DNA of 64,000 nt from the NCBI GenBank assembly GCA_025786725.1, contig JAHLTZ010000015.1, forward strand, positions 1-64,000, written 5' to 3'. The notes beneath the pieces were generated by a model, which was given only the letters and a program-made list of their open reading frames with translations, made no database searches and was not told where the DNA came from. This document shows, piece after piece, positions 37,473 to 50,737 of this stretch. This DNA is from Syncephalis fuscata. Its lineage: Eukaryota; Zoopagomycota; Zoopagomycetes; Zoopagales; Piptocephalidaceae. The position numbers were made by a program, and so were the translations under genes. Within the stretch, counting starts at the first letter, position 1; each line of letters starts with the position of its first letter.

Positions 37473-40400
37473 ATGAATCATCCTACATTTGATAATAATA
37501 ATAATAATAATGATAACTTATCAGTTAAAAATATTATTGATTTGGTATTAGATCCATCAGCGGAGACTGTACCGCTAGCTCGGACAATTACGAGCGAACA
37601 ATCCGAGATATTTCCCTTAAAACGGAAAAATACTCGTACACAGCATCAGTTATTACCGCCAAAGACTGAAGATTCTGACATTGCAATGCTGTCACATTCG
37701 GACACGGTCACAGCGATCGACGGAGCGACGGTAGAACAGTCCGATGGCCCGGTCGCAATGCCATTGAGTTCAACTGCCGATCTCTCTGATGCAATGATCA
37801 TATCCAAAACAGCTAATCCAGCAAAATCATTGGTAAAAAGGACTGATGATTCATCTGTAGATACGTCAAGTGATTTGAGTAAAAAAAAAGCATTATTGCC
37901 ACTTTCAGCAAAAAACTCGGAAGTCGGCCGTGGTAAGCAATTACGAAATCGACGGGCATTTTCGTGTGATACATGTCGACGACGTAAAGTAAAATGCGAT
38001 CAGCGTCGTCCACAATGTGGTAGTTGTATACACCGTAATAGTACGTGTGTGTACGGGGCTGCCGAAGTAGGCGCATTTGTAGCTGTACTTCGAACATTTA
38101 CTAAGAAAATTCAAAGACGAAAGAAGACGCAATTGCTTTTATTAGCTGATAAGAAAACTGCTTCATTAACTACTAAATCAAATGAATTGAATACAAGTGA
38201 TTTATCGTCAACTGATCAAAGTATACTAAATAATGCTTTTGGTAAAAAGACATTGCCATTACCATCACCTACAGCTGGACAGTATGCAATGTATAGCGAT
38301 AGCCAGCTCGCAACATCAACAACAAATCCGCAAATACAAAAATGTGTTGATTTGCCAAACTCTCCCCCGGAATCGCCGACAGTGCATCCAGTAGCTGATG
38401 AATGGAATAAGAAACATTCATATATAGCATTGACGTCAATGTTATCTTTAACTACCGATAAGCAACTTCCCTCGCCGATGCTATCCGCAACAACACCCGA
38501 GTACGAAGCTGAAAATCCAACGGAATATGAATTGAATTTAACTGCAGTGACCAAACGACGTGAACAAACAAATACATGGATATTTGTACTTGAAAATGCA
38601 ATCTTAAATCCTTCGCTATCAATGCTGCCAGTTGGCAGTCCAGATCCTATAATAGTGCAACATTTAGTAACGCTTTACGTGCAACGAATTCATCCGCAAC
38701 ATCCTATGTTTAGTCTGCAATGGCTAAGCGGAATTATTCGCTCAAAAAGTATTCCATTAGGACTACTTACCGCTATGATGGCCTTGGGCGCGCGATTTTC
38801 AAATAAGCTTGCTCGGTCGACTGAAATATCCAAGCTATTACATAATCAAGCACGATTATTTCTACAGCAAAATATTGATAACTTTGATTTAACAACGGCT
38901 CAAACAGCCATACTAATCAGTATTTATTTATTTATTGAAGGCAATGGACCAATGTCGTTTGCTTGCCAATCACTTGCTTATCGGTAAGTATACGGCTTTG
39001 TTACGCTGCAGTATTAGTACGATAGCAATAGTTTGTAATTGTAAATTTTTGGTAAAAACAATAGCAACTAATAATAGTTTATTTTAGACTTGTAGAAGCA
39101 ATGCATACCAGTATACGAACGCCGTCAAAAAATCATGCCGATAAAATGTTTACAGCGCTAGGCATGAGTCGGTCGAGATATGAAGAACTTCATCATGAGA
39201 CATGGAGGCGCACTTGGTGGTATCTTTATATATTAAATCGCATTTCAGGCTCAAGAACGGGGCAGGCATTTGGTAAACGAATTACTGGTGTACCTATGCC
39301 TACCCAAGAAATTGACGACATGGTGGGTAGAGTTGCTGAACCTAATATCGAAGAACAACATGTTAACAGCTAATCCAAGCAAAACTATCCGGAATTCAAT
39401 GGTCCAGTCCAAGAATCAGTTTCGATGGATAGTAAATTACAGATAGAAAATAGCATTTTAAAACGATTTCGCTACGATAGTTCTTTTAAGCTTGCCATAC
39501 TATTGGAACGCGTTGTACTATTTGTGCGACAAAGTGCCAGCTGGTCAAGCAATACTTCTCAGCAGAACGAAAATCTCATTAGACAGCAACGAATACTTCA
39601 ATATGAATGGTGTCTTGAAGCTAAATCACTCGCAACGTTTAGGGAAATTTACAATCAGCTTACTGCACTAAAAACTGATCGACTAAGTAAACGGTCGATT
39701 GACAAAATAGGTACTCCAAAAGTCGTTACACAACCGTTGCCCACCTTAGCTGCACCGGCCTTACCGACAATGACAGTACAAGATGAGACACAAACAGTGT
39801 CGGCAAAGCTATCGGCCATTCTATACAGCGTATTTCTTCATGCCTTTCATCGTACGATATTAATCCAATTAATGAGCCCACCAATGCCAACATCAATGCA
39901 ATCACTACAATCCAGCGAGTATGAAAGTATTTATGCTCTATTTGATGAACGATTCATTAAGACTACTAGAATTACAAAACTAGCTGATACGATCAAGGAA
40001 GAGGTTGATAATACGACATGCAATAAAACGAACAAATCTCCAAAATCGCCACCATTAAACTTGGAACAACTATCGACCTGCTTGGGCGCTGCCTTGGAGA
40101 TCAGCCGAATAGCCGAGTGTATACCGCTCGATACCATTGCTATTATGCATGGCTATTACCAACAGTGTATTGGAATAACAGCTGATGTATTTCTTAACAT
40201 TCTTGAAAATGAAACTGCTTGGCAGCTCCTTGATCCTATATCAAGTATTACACGATTTGCCCACTGTGCTGACACACTTGGCCAGTATAGCCGTTATTAT
40301 GCCATGGCCGAGTTAAATCGCGTTAATATGGTGTCACGCTTTTGGGAGAAATGCCAGCCCGCTATCCAGCATGCGTATACTACACCAGGGGGCGCACAGC

Positions 40401-40483
40401 TTTTGCAATCACCGGCATTGCAGCGTACCCAGTATCCTGGAACCATGTGGGATCCCAACATTATAGCTTCTTTTGGTATTTAG
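37473..40483 (+). CDS. Zn2Cys6 fungal transcription factor, cluster member 3
   Basis: A nuclear regulator with zinc cluster CDTCRRRKVKC-x6-CGSC-x6-C at about residues 168-195, preceded by a Lys-rich segment. The fungal TF domain includes VQHLVTLYVQRIHPQHPMF, LTAMMALGARFSNKL and the ETWRRTWWYLYILNRISGS motif. Exons 37473-38983 and from 39088; the first intron splits the Arg codon at the position shared with the other members. An in-frame TAA at 39371 is removed if a 93-nt intron 39327-39419 (GTAGAG...TCAG, phase 1) is spliced, giving 937 residues. Otherwise the gene is broken there. The region is a variable loop in relatives, so protein similarity does not settle it. The ATG at 37473 is followed by an Asn run. 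Confidence 0.83.
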
Positions 40484-42964
40484 TAATGCCAAATAACATG
40501 GTGTTTACTAAGGTGCAGCTAATAAAATAACAGCATGCTGTGCTAGAGCCTTGCTTGCGACGTAAAATTACTCATGATGGCAACTTTGAGACAATGGTGA
40601 ATTTCTTTGTAATTAAATGATGTGTACGGAGCAGGCTAAAGTGTCGGCCAATTTCCATTAACATTGCTAAAATGCCGTTTTTGTCATGCAAGTCGTTACA
40701 AGTTTACGCGCTACCCATGATAGAACAGTGGCGATGATCCTGAGTCATATTTACACTATTCTTGTCCTTGTCAATTGAACTGGTTTTAAAATTGTCGCGT
40801 GATCTATGTAATTGAGTTGTAACATATTATTAATAAATTCACATAGATCCTTTTTAGGATTCAATTAATTTTATTGTATTATATTGCGGCATTAATTTGC
40901 ACTGATTCAAAAGTGATAAAGTTGCTGGTTTTTATCATTTACAATAATTTACAACTTATTAAAGATTACAAATCTGATATAAATAGTAACAGGCTGCACG
41001 ATACAAGCATGGCCCATGCAATGAAGCCAAGGTGACGTCGTTAATGGTATTCTCCGGTTCTAACCGATGCACAGTTTTTGGTGTGCCGCTTGATGACTCA
41101 ATAAACAAGTATGATTCATTCCATATCATTACCAACAACAATCAAAACCATCGTTTTAGTACGAATAACCAAATTTGTCAAGTCGACACATTAGTCACAT
41201 TATTGGCTCGCAAAATGTATATTTGAAACAGGCACATGATTTATTGAAGGAAATGGCTTCGGCTATTCACGTTGGCCGAGTTGGAAAAGTCATTTACACG
41301 GTAAACAGTCTGTCTTGGCAACCTGGATCTACTTGCTAAACTATTCTTGGCGCGGTGTACCATTAATCTTAGACGGGGACACTTCTATGGTCTATATTCA
41401 GCACTGGCGTCATAGGACGGGTTCTTCAATGATCATATGCAGCGGTGCGATTTAGTCGGTCTATAAAGTCGTTTATATCTGATGGACAATTAGACGTGAA
41501 TTCAACATTATCATTTTTATTCTTATCATTCATTTGAGCTTTTGTCAATCGTGTTATTTGATTTTTGCTACTTTTTTTTATTAAATCAATTATCTATTAG
41601 CCAGCCAGTCTGTTAGTCAGTCAGCCCATTAGTTAGTTAGTAAACCTGTAGGCAAGCTAGCTGATCAGCCTATTGATTGGTCGCTAGTTATCAGTTTATC
41701 AGAATCTGTTGCCACTTTAAGATTGGCTACTCGCAATACTTTTTTTGTATTTGTCAGCAATTGACACTGTATAGCGGTATTGGTTATAAAGCTGACAAAC
41801 GCAGCCAGTCAATCAGCCAGCCAGCCATTTTGCAACTCAACTCCTGCTTATTATTCGTCCTTTTGTACGAAGCGTCTACAGTACCACTGCTATCTCTGCT
41901 GCCTATCACTGCCGCTGCTGCTGCTAAACTATTGAAACTAGTTGCGCCTTGTTTATTTTCACCTTACGCTTGACGTCATTAACTTGATTGGATTCTTAAA
42001 TACCAAAAATACTTTTTATTTTTCTTATATATTTCTTGCTCCATCTAAATAGCCACAATAACAGTCCTATCGCTGTAAAGTCAAGTTTTATTCGGTGAGT
42101 GAGTATTTTTCGGTCAATCGCGTTTCTTTTCTCCGTCCCGATACGGCTTGCATCTATCGGACAACTGATGGTCTCCTGGTAGTTCACAGTGTTGTATCAA
42201 GTGCAGATATGGGTATCACTGCATCAAACATTTTTATGCATGATCAAGTCTGCCTGTATTGACAAACGTAAGCCATCACTAATCAATTGAAAGTGTATGA
42301 TCAAATATATTAAACCGCGCTTTATTTCACACAACCACTGTATTCTATTTATTATCTACATATTTCCACATAAACACGTGGGTTTATATGGTACAGCCTT
42401 CCATGCTGTCATGGATATTTACACTCTCACAGCCTTATCGTCTTTGCAAGGTTTCCCTTGCTTTGGTACTTGTACTATTCCGTCATTTTTGCCCATTACT
42501 CGCTCACTCTCGTTCCTCCATGTCATTTGCTTATCACTGAACCACGATTAGCATATACGCCATTGCACTATTCTTATCTTTACTTGTTTTATCTCTAAAC
42601 AAGCTTTTGCTTTGCTCTGGACTGTCTGCCGCAATTCCTATCGCTTTCGCCTTGTAAATTGGCTGGACGGCCTTATAGGCTGCTCTAAACACTCACACTT
42701 TCTTTTCATTCCTGTAATCACCGCTACTGCACTCTCTCGTTCACTGTTCTTGGCATATGCTTGCCAATATTTGAAACGCTGACACTAACTGTTTTGTTTC
42801 CTAAATATTTGGGTACATTCTTTCTTTATTTTATAGTAATTCTGAATATATGCGTATGCCTATTGTGCATTGTCATAGAATCCTTGAAAGCGTAGAATCT
42901 TTTCTTTATTAAATCCTGCGGATACACTGTTAGCAAATCTGCCTTTCGTCGCCATTCTACTACT
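40484..42964. other. 2.5-kb intergenic region upstream of TF4
   Basis: No gene is recognised. A 64-codon frame at 41032-41226 and the sequence after it have gene-like base composition but no family I can name; it could be a relic. About 41600-41830 is rich in CAGCCAGTCA/GTTAGTTAG-type short repeats. The last 500 bases are pyrimidine-rich and probably form the TF4 promoter and leader. Confidence 0.35.
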
Positions 42965-45900
42965 ATGAATACATTTCCTGAAAACGCATCGATGTCAAAT
43001 TGGATAAACACCAACGATATGAACAATCGCAACAACGCTGGCACCGCTGCTAATGCAGCCGGCAATACGCAACAGTATGCATTGCCACTCCAACTGTCGC
43101 AATCAGCAGTCGATTTGTTTGACCCAGCAGGTGGTTTATTTGCTGCTGTCAGTAGTCAATCCAATATCTACAATACGCAGCCGGCCAATATTCACATGGC
43201 TAGTAATCATGCAGCATTTACTGCTTCTAATAATACACCTAATGCAAACGCTGGTGCTGCTGCCGCCGCCGCCGCTGCTGCTACTGCTACTACTACTGCT
43301 AGTGCAGCTTCAGCGATTAACAAACCAAAAAAGCGATTCCGTCGTACCCAGGCATGCGATGACTGCCGTCGACGCAAGGTACGCTGTGATGGCAATCGGC
43401 CCAGTTGTACGAGCTGTCTACGACATGGTGTAGCCTGCCATTACCAAGAAACGCTAAAGAAACGTGGTCCAAAGCCAGGCTATATCGAAAAGCTGGAACG
43501 TCGTTTAAATCTGATGGAAAAGATGTTAATGCCACTTTCAGTACCTACAGAGAATGGTTCTGGTCAGACTCAATACTCGCAAAACAAGATGTTTAATTCC
43601 AGTGCAGCAGAAAAGCTAATGCGTGAATTGGCTGAAGATTCGATTGATATGCAAGGACTGTCTAATCAAATGGACTGGTTTTCACAATTAAGCGATACTG
43701 GCAACGCAAATTCACCAACAACGGCCACAACACCGGCACCGGCGTCAACATCAGCATCAGCGTCAACATCAACGCCAGTGATAGCAACAGCAACAACAAC
43801 AGCACCCAGTAGCACCGCTTCGCAGCCTGCCAAAAACGAACTGGCAATTAAGCCAATGAATACATCATCAGTAGCACAATCTATCTGTACGCTAGCATCA
43901 ATCATGAGTGAAGAAAACGATAACAATACTGTTGATTCATTAATGGGTAAACACGGATCACCACCACCGCTACCTAGATTCAACGTAAACGTTGCGGGAG
44001 AGTTAACGAACGTTTTAGTAGATGCGCCAGATATGGCAGATGCCAATAATTCTGTCGTCAACAATCTACCAGTCGACACCAGCAGTATACTCGCCATGAA
44101 TACACCTGATACGACATCACCTCAATTACGCGATCATTTAATCGAAAATGTATTTACGTATGCCTATTACAGCACGCCCTTCCTACATCGTGCTACTTTT
44201 ATACGACAAACGCGCGATAATACTGTTCCTCGGATGTTATTATACGCAGTCATGGCATTAGGCGTGCGATTTTCACCTTTGCCTGAAGTTCGTAACGATC
44301 CATCACTTCGTAATGGTATGGTTTATGTCCATCGGGCGAAGAATTTACTTAAACAAACGGTCGCTATACCTGACGTCACTTCCATTGCCACTCTTTCCAT
44401 CCTTGGTTCGTATATGTATGCTTGTGGCGATATGGCGAAAAGCTGGATTGCTGCAGGTGCATCACTTCGGTAAGTTATAGCATAAATGAGTAATGCGTTA
44501 TTGAATACAAAAACTAACAAAAAATGAATGTTTATTTAGAATGGCACAAGGACTTGGACTTCATGTGTTAGACGATGAAACAGATGATGCTTGCTGTATA
44601 GATAGCGGAATGAAGGACGATTGGATTGGTCGTGAAATGAGACGGCGACTTTGGTGGTCATTAGTGCTTACTGATCGGTTTGCTGGTGTGGCCAGTGGGC
44701 GACCTATGGCTGTTGACGAAGACGACTGTGAGGTGAAGCCAGCATGCGATGACGCTTTATGGCATCAAGATACGCTGGGCGATGGCGTCCCATTGACTGG
44801 CGAGCCAGTTGGTGATATTGGCCATCTTACTGCCTGGACAAGTCGGCCCAGCTACATGGGTATGCAAACGTGGATGCGTCTTGCTTTACTTACTGGTCGA
44901 GTTGCGCGCTATGTTAACCGTCCACGTCAACGAGGCCCCAATGGCATGTATACCGGACCACCGGACGATCGATTTGTCCGGCTTGAAAAGGAACTTATGG
45001 AGTTTGGAAAAGATACGGCGAATATACTTGAAGCGGTTGGACTTACCGATGACCCAACGTGGCCACCCACCAACGTACGTCGTTCGGGTAATATAGAGAA
45101 GTTTGTTGCACGTGATGAAATGGTCCGCTATACAATTCGTATGGTATATCATGTAGCACAACTTTATCTTTATCGATCGATTCTATCAAGCAAATTCAAC
45201 ACCGGCTGTTATGAGGCACACACACCTTACACTATCTCCTATCTAAGACGTGCCCAAACTGCCGCTGATAGTATTTTGGCTATATGTGCTCGTCTACGTC
45301 CTGAGCATTATGCTTACTCTATCCCGCCATTTATCTTTGGTGTGGCGGCTTCATGCCTTATGCAATTGCATACGGCGGTATCGGGCGATTTAGGACCAGC
45401 TGCTGTCACTGCAGCTCAACAGAAATTAGCAACTGCACTTTATGTGCTATCACAAACCGAAAATTACTGGGCCATTGCCGGTCTTCATCGTGGCATGCTT
45501 ACAGAACTATGTCATATGATGGACGAGCGTACTTCATCCCGTCGAGCAGATACACCAATTTCAACCGATAATACTAATAGTAATACTAACAACAGCAATG
45601 ATAGCGATCAAAACAATGTATGGAAAAATGTACGCCTGCCAATAAAAACGTCAATGCGCGAACTTATTCCATTATGGGAACGTGCCGTACAACGTGAACT
45701 TGCCGCGCTATTTGCCGGACAACAACGTTCAAATAATCTTGGTCTATTGCAACCATTTAATGCAGCGATGGAAATGAACGATCTTAGCGGCAGCAGTGCT
45801 AGTAATGGATCAGAATCACCAGAAATTCGCTCACTTACTAACACGCCTACCTTTAAAGATGACGATGATTTAAGTTCATTTACTGATACGCCTTATTCAC

Positions 45901-46139
45901 CAGCAACAGCTACTTCGTCGTCATTTTCCATGGGTCATAATCATTTTAGTTCACCTGTTAATAGTCATAATATGATGAATAACAGTGCTAGCACCACACC
46001 TGCAACATCAATGGCCGATATGTTCCCTTCGCCTATAATGCAGAGTGAACATGGCAATTCTATTTCTGTGGATTATTCACAAATATTACAATCAGCCACT
46101 TCATTTACTGGACTACCTTCATTCCCGCGACAAAATTAA
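42965..46139 (+). CDS. Zn2Cys6 fungal transcription factor, cluster member 4
   Basis: A nuclear regulator of 1034 residues in two exons (42965-44469, 44540-46139). Order: Asn/Ala-rich N-terminus with a poly-Ala run; zinc cluster CDDCRRRKVRC-x6-CTSC-x6-C; GYIEKLERRLNLMEKML coiled coil; Thr/Ser/Ala-rich linker; fungal TF domain with LRDHLIENVFTYAYYSTPFL, LLYAVMALGVRFSPLP, RMAQGLGLHVLDDE and RRRLWWSLVLTDRFAGVASG; Ser/Asn-rich C-terminus. The intron (44470-44539) splits the Arg before MAQ, as in TF1 and TF3. This is the most canonical member, and closest to TF2 in the linker after the zinc cluster (KKRGPKPGYIEKLE against RKQRQGYIEKLE). No breaks were found. Confidence 0.92.
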
Positions 46140-46788
46140 CACAATCAGATGCATCTTTTTCATTTTATTTGAGTTTTATTTTCTACCAATGATACATCAT
46201 ATAACATCTTAAATATTATTTGGCGTATTTACTTTACAGGCACACACACACTTATATATACACATTTATACAAATACTTTTTACTCCATTTCCATTAACG
46301 CGATACAACCTACCTATTCATACATATGTATGTAAGTATTGGTTGTTTATTGGTTAAAGATTAGGAGTCATATCTAGTTTTCGTTCCTCAAATTTATCAT
46401 ACTATCGGTTTGTTTCTAATAATATGTATGTATAGAATGATGATAATGAAACGATACCGATGATAGTTATGTTTTTATGAAGATGCTATTGTTACCATTG
46501 CTATTATGACTGCTAATGATGACATCATCATTGAGCTAAGGCAATTGCGTTTACTAGCTTTTTGTTTTTCTCTTTTGCTTTTGACATCTTAAAGTCATTA
46601 AATTGTTTAAAATTACTTGATCGTTTATTAATTTATTATTTAAATGTACAAAGTGCGGAATTATTGAAATCTGACTAATAGTGGAAATTAAACAAACTAT
46701 AGATCAAATGAATATCATTTTTCTAGTTGTAATATATATTAGAATATCAGTAGAAAAGTAATAAATAATTGTGCGGCAGCGTCATTTA
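46140..46788. other. TF4 3' flank
   Basis: AT-rich sequence with a probable 3' UTR of TF4. It contains a CACACA run and short T runs; nothing else is seen before repeat R1 copy 2. Confidence 0.35.
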
Positions 46789-48210
46789 TAGCTTTGAATC
46801 ATCTTATATACTTTCTTACGTATATTTACCATTCTATATATTATTCTATACTCGCCTAGCCTTTCTCTATCCAAAGCTGTTTTTATTCTTGTTCCAGCTT
46901 TATTATTCATAAAGTTGGACTAGTGTCGATCATTGATCCTGTATACATGCTCATTAACTTGGACATAGCTAGTCGCTATTTCACACCGTAAATTTTTTAT
47001 ATTGCATATCATTCAATTGCCTAGTAAATACGCGCTAGCTACTGGAGTTGTTCGTTTGATTCTAGTACAATTATTAATAAATCCCACTCATTTATCTCAT
47101 TTATTTAGCAAACTATGTGTAATTGAAACCTATAATAACATAATGTACTTCGTATAGCATAGAATGATATATATAACAGTATAAACATACATCGTTAGCA
47201 ATATAGATGAATAGAATATATATGCATACTGGATAATAAATCTATAATGAGTATCTTAAACTTTAATGTCATTCACCACCCAACAGCATGTCCAATAGAA
47301 AAAATGTTTAAATGCATAAATATTATTAACTGTAGTCATTTGGCATCAAATCACACTAAACAATAAGCAACTGTTGGCAAACAGCATTAGTTATGGGGTG
47401 GTATAACATTTAACATTATAGGACATGACGATAAACAGTCGACTGCCGCATCTACGCATTGCTATAGCAGCACTGTGCTGTTATAGTCGCAATTGCCATA
47501 GTACCGATTATAGGTCGGATCAATTGCGGCTATGAACGGTGCTATGAGTTAAACGTTAAGTATTAGCGTTAGCGTTAAGCATGACCACCACTGCTAGCGT
47601 GTTAATAGCTCAATGTAATTTAGAGGCCAAATAGTTTTATTTATACCATTCGCGTACTTAAACTACATATTCATTATATTGCACATGGGATGGATGATGA
47701 GTGACATTGGCTATCAGGTTTATTATATGATAAATTTACTATCATGAATGCCCTGTATAGCTCTATCTACTGTAGATACCACCATATTGTTGCATTCTCG
47801 CAGTATTACAATATTGATGTTTGCACTGTATTTATTCTCTACTTTCTACAACTCCATACCAGCCTATTTGGCATTAACTAGCCCAGCAATCATTAGTCAT
47901 GAATGACCAGCCTAATACATATTTTAATAAAGCAATAAGTTTATGCATACCCATATTACTTGTCTTATCCGTATATATGGCTTAATAAACAAAGCTGGTC
48001 AAAGTTTATTGGTAATTGCATTGCAAATAAACGAACAACAGTTATGAATAGTACATGGCTGCTACAAAATAAATGAAATAGGATAGAGCGAATACAAGTG
48101 GAAGTGTACGATTATTAGTGTTAAGTGTATAATGCATAGAATCTTATCATTGATGCATAAGATTTATGATCATTGTAAATTTGGATTGTTTGTTATTTAC
48201 AACAAATATG
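46789..48210 (+). repeat. 1.42-kb direct repeat R1, copy 2
   Basis: Same orientation and almost the same sequence as 29404-30829, 17.4 kb away. Differences visible include CGTATA for CCGTATA near the start, a C lost at about 47084, and CTTATCATTGATGCATAAGA for the corresponding stretch near the end. The internal near-palindrome is at 47462-47486. The flanks of the two copies are unrelated, so the ends are sharp. Confidence 0.9.
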
Positions 48211-50737
48211 TAACCCAGTTGCGCGGAAATTGTTAATATAATCATTTGCCCACCAAATCACATTAGATAAATTATAAATTAACTTATATAATGATTTCAA
48301 ATGACACACAAATTTCTGTGTAATTAATATATTTATTTGACTAACTAAATACCAGGGCTCACATACTTTTAAAAACTAAAACAAAATAACACAACGCACA
48401 TTTACTAATGTAATAACTTTAACAGATATAAATAAAATGACTAGCTAAATAAATCACTTTGCTTCTAGACCAGCTTACAAGTCCATTAAAATAAAATAAA
48501 AAGTATTTTCTTATTAAAATCTCCTATAGAAATTATTGGAATGTTCTATTGACCAAAATAATTTACAGCATAACACATGGTTCGCATCCAGACATTGATA
48601 TCCATGAATTACAGCATTTTAGATTATTATATCACGTGCTTGTGCAACGATGTCCAGAATTACTAAAAATCAATGCTTCTAAACGGAAAAACAGGTTTCG
48701 CATAACGATACTGCTTATAATTTTTATCCTTCACATCCTTTTCATCCTTCTACTCCTTGCTGTTTGCTCCTCGGCCTCTATGACTGGTAGAACGACATTT
48801 GGATGTTGTTTGTAGCTCTGGAGGGTTTGCGTAACAAACGGTACTGTATAACTTGGGTACCCTCATGCATTTAACCTGTCTTTGCGCTTTGACAACACGC
48901 TATAGTCTGTTGGCATCGGTAACCGAACCAGATGCATTAGGTGCCGTCTAATCTATTACGCTGACACAATGGTTGGCAAAAAGAATTTCTCGAGTACAAA
49001 GCTGAAACGTGTTATAGCAGTAGACACGCATAATTATACATACACATACACACACACATACACACACACACACGTACATTTGTCGATTCATCTGTCGTCT
49101 ATCAATCTATCCATCTATCTATCTGTTCATCTAATTATTCATGCTCTGCCTAAGCTATAGCGAATTGAAGTTTTCCGGTTTATTCCGCTATTGCCAAATA
49201 TCGATGGGTGTAGCAAATTCTAATTATTGGTTTTATTATTCTACTAGTCAAGTAGTTTAATAGTCGGCTAGCCAGTCACTTTGTATTTTATTTCTACTAT
49301 TTATCACACCCCCTTTATTTTTATTTTGCTTTAGCATAGATAAATATACCTTTGTTGCCTACACCACCAAGCATTTGATACCAGAAGTGCTGGTCAGGTA
49401 TCTATAAAAACAGAGAAATAGGCATAGAAGCAAAAGGCTTTGGTTGCACAACGAGGTTCTCTCACATGAGCACAAGTACCAATTACTATGTTTATCCGAA
49501 AATGGCAGCCTTCTTCTTCATCGACTTGTTTCAAGGCGAGTCAGTATGGCAGAAGCTAAGAAGACGATAAAGTCCATATTTTATATTGGTTTGTCCTCTC
49601 TCTCTTTATATATAGGTGTGTTTGTACGTACATAAAACAATATAGTGAAATGAACAATAAATGAAACGATAAAACGACATGTATAGTAATGGGAATTCCA
49701 ATGTAGCAGCAATGGCTTTTTGCAGCTACTTGCAGTCGATGGTGCAGTATTTAAGGTGGCCATAATTATATATATAAACACCCATTTTTCTTACTAGTAT
49801 ATATTAAAAGAAAGCGTGTAAAGACTTCGAACCAATAGTCACATAGCTTTCCTCTCCTACTGAATCAGTCATCAAACATCTATACCACCTTTGTCACGGA
49901 GTATCTTTTACTGTTACCTGTACCTCAGACTTGCTTACCTGCTTTCCTTCCTTCTTCCCTTTCCTTCTCACTCTTTAGGTGTCTGTAAGTGTGCGTGTGT
50001 ATGCACACATGCTATACTGACAACTTAGCTCCTGCTCTTTTTATTCTTCATACTATCACTTCTTTCTTTGCTATTACCCACTCGCACACACACGCACATT
50101 CTACTCTCCGCGTCTCTTTTTCTATATAACTACCGTTATTGAACTACCACGTCCGTGCACGTAAGTATACCATATTTGTTTTGGCCATTCATCTCCATTC
50201 CACTATTTGGTTGACGGCTCTTTTTTTGCTTTTCTAAGCTTGTTCCAGCCTCCTTTTCTCCTTTCTTGCTCTTGCTCTCGCTCTACTCTCGCTCTACTCG
50301 TTTCTCTGCACACCAAAGAGAGAGAAACTACGATATTAGATATAATTGACGCCGTGCGAATCATTTACAATCTATACTCCGTTTCAATCTTTCTTATTAA
50401 CTTGTAAAGGCGACCTGGAAACAATTGGTGTAGGTGTGTGCACGTTTATGCGTCATCGCCTTTACAATACCCAGCTGCCACGATTATTCTTTCGCTATAC
50501 AGTTGCATTGCTCGGTATTAGTTATTGTTATTTTACATGACAACTTAATTCATTGGGTGTGTTTATGCGTGTGTCACTCTATTAAGACGTTCTTTTTATT
50601 TAGCCATTTAACAGAATCCCGTGACGGTAGTAATAGTTGCGTCTCAAGTTTTACGATAATTTTCTATTGCTTTATCTGTGCTGTCTTTTAAAAACGACTA
50701 TTTGATTTGAATATTATCTTTTTTTTTCAAAAACGTC
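48211..50737. other. 2.5-kb intergenic region upstream of TF5
   Basis: No gene can be supported. A frame at 48549-48815 would encode 88 residues with a hydrophobic stretch (ILLIIFILHILFILLLLA) and could be a degraded gene; another at 49444-49635 is weaker. A CA microsatellite lies at about 49030-49075. From about 49900 the sequence becomes pyrimidine-rich (CTCTTT, CTCGCTCTAC repeats), which fits a long promoter and leader for TF5. Confidence 0.35.

Noticed and set aside
29404-48210. R1 copies as LTRs of one giant retrotransposon
   Set aside because: No TG...CA termini, primer-binding site, polypurine tract or retroelement coding between them. The interior holds three intact-looking host regulators.
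48549-48815. 88-residue membrane protein gene
   Set aside because: Only a hydrophobic stretch in AT-rich DNA; no start context, intron or homology supports it. Kept as a note in the intergenic entry.
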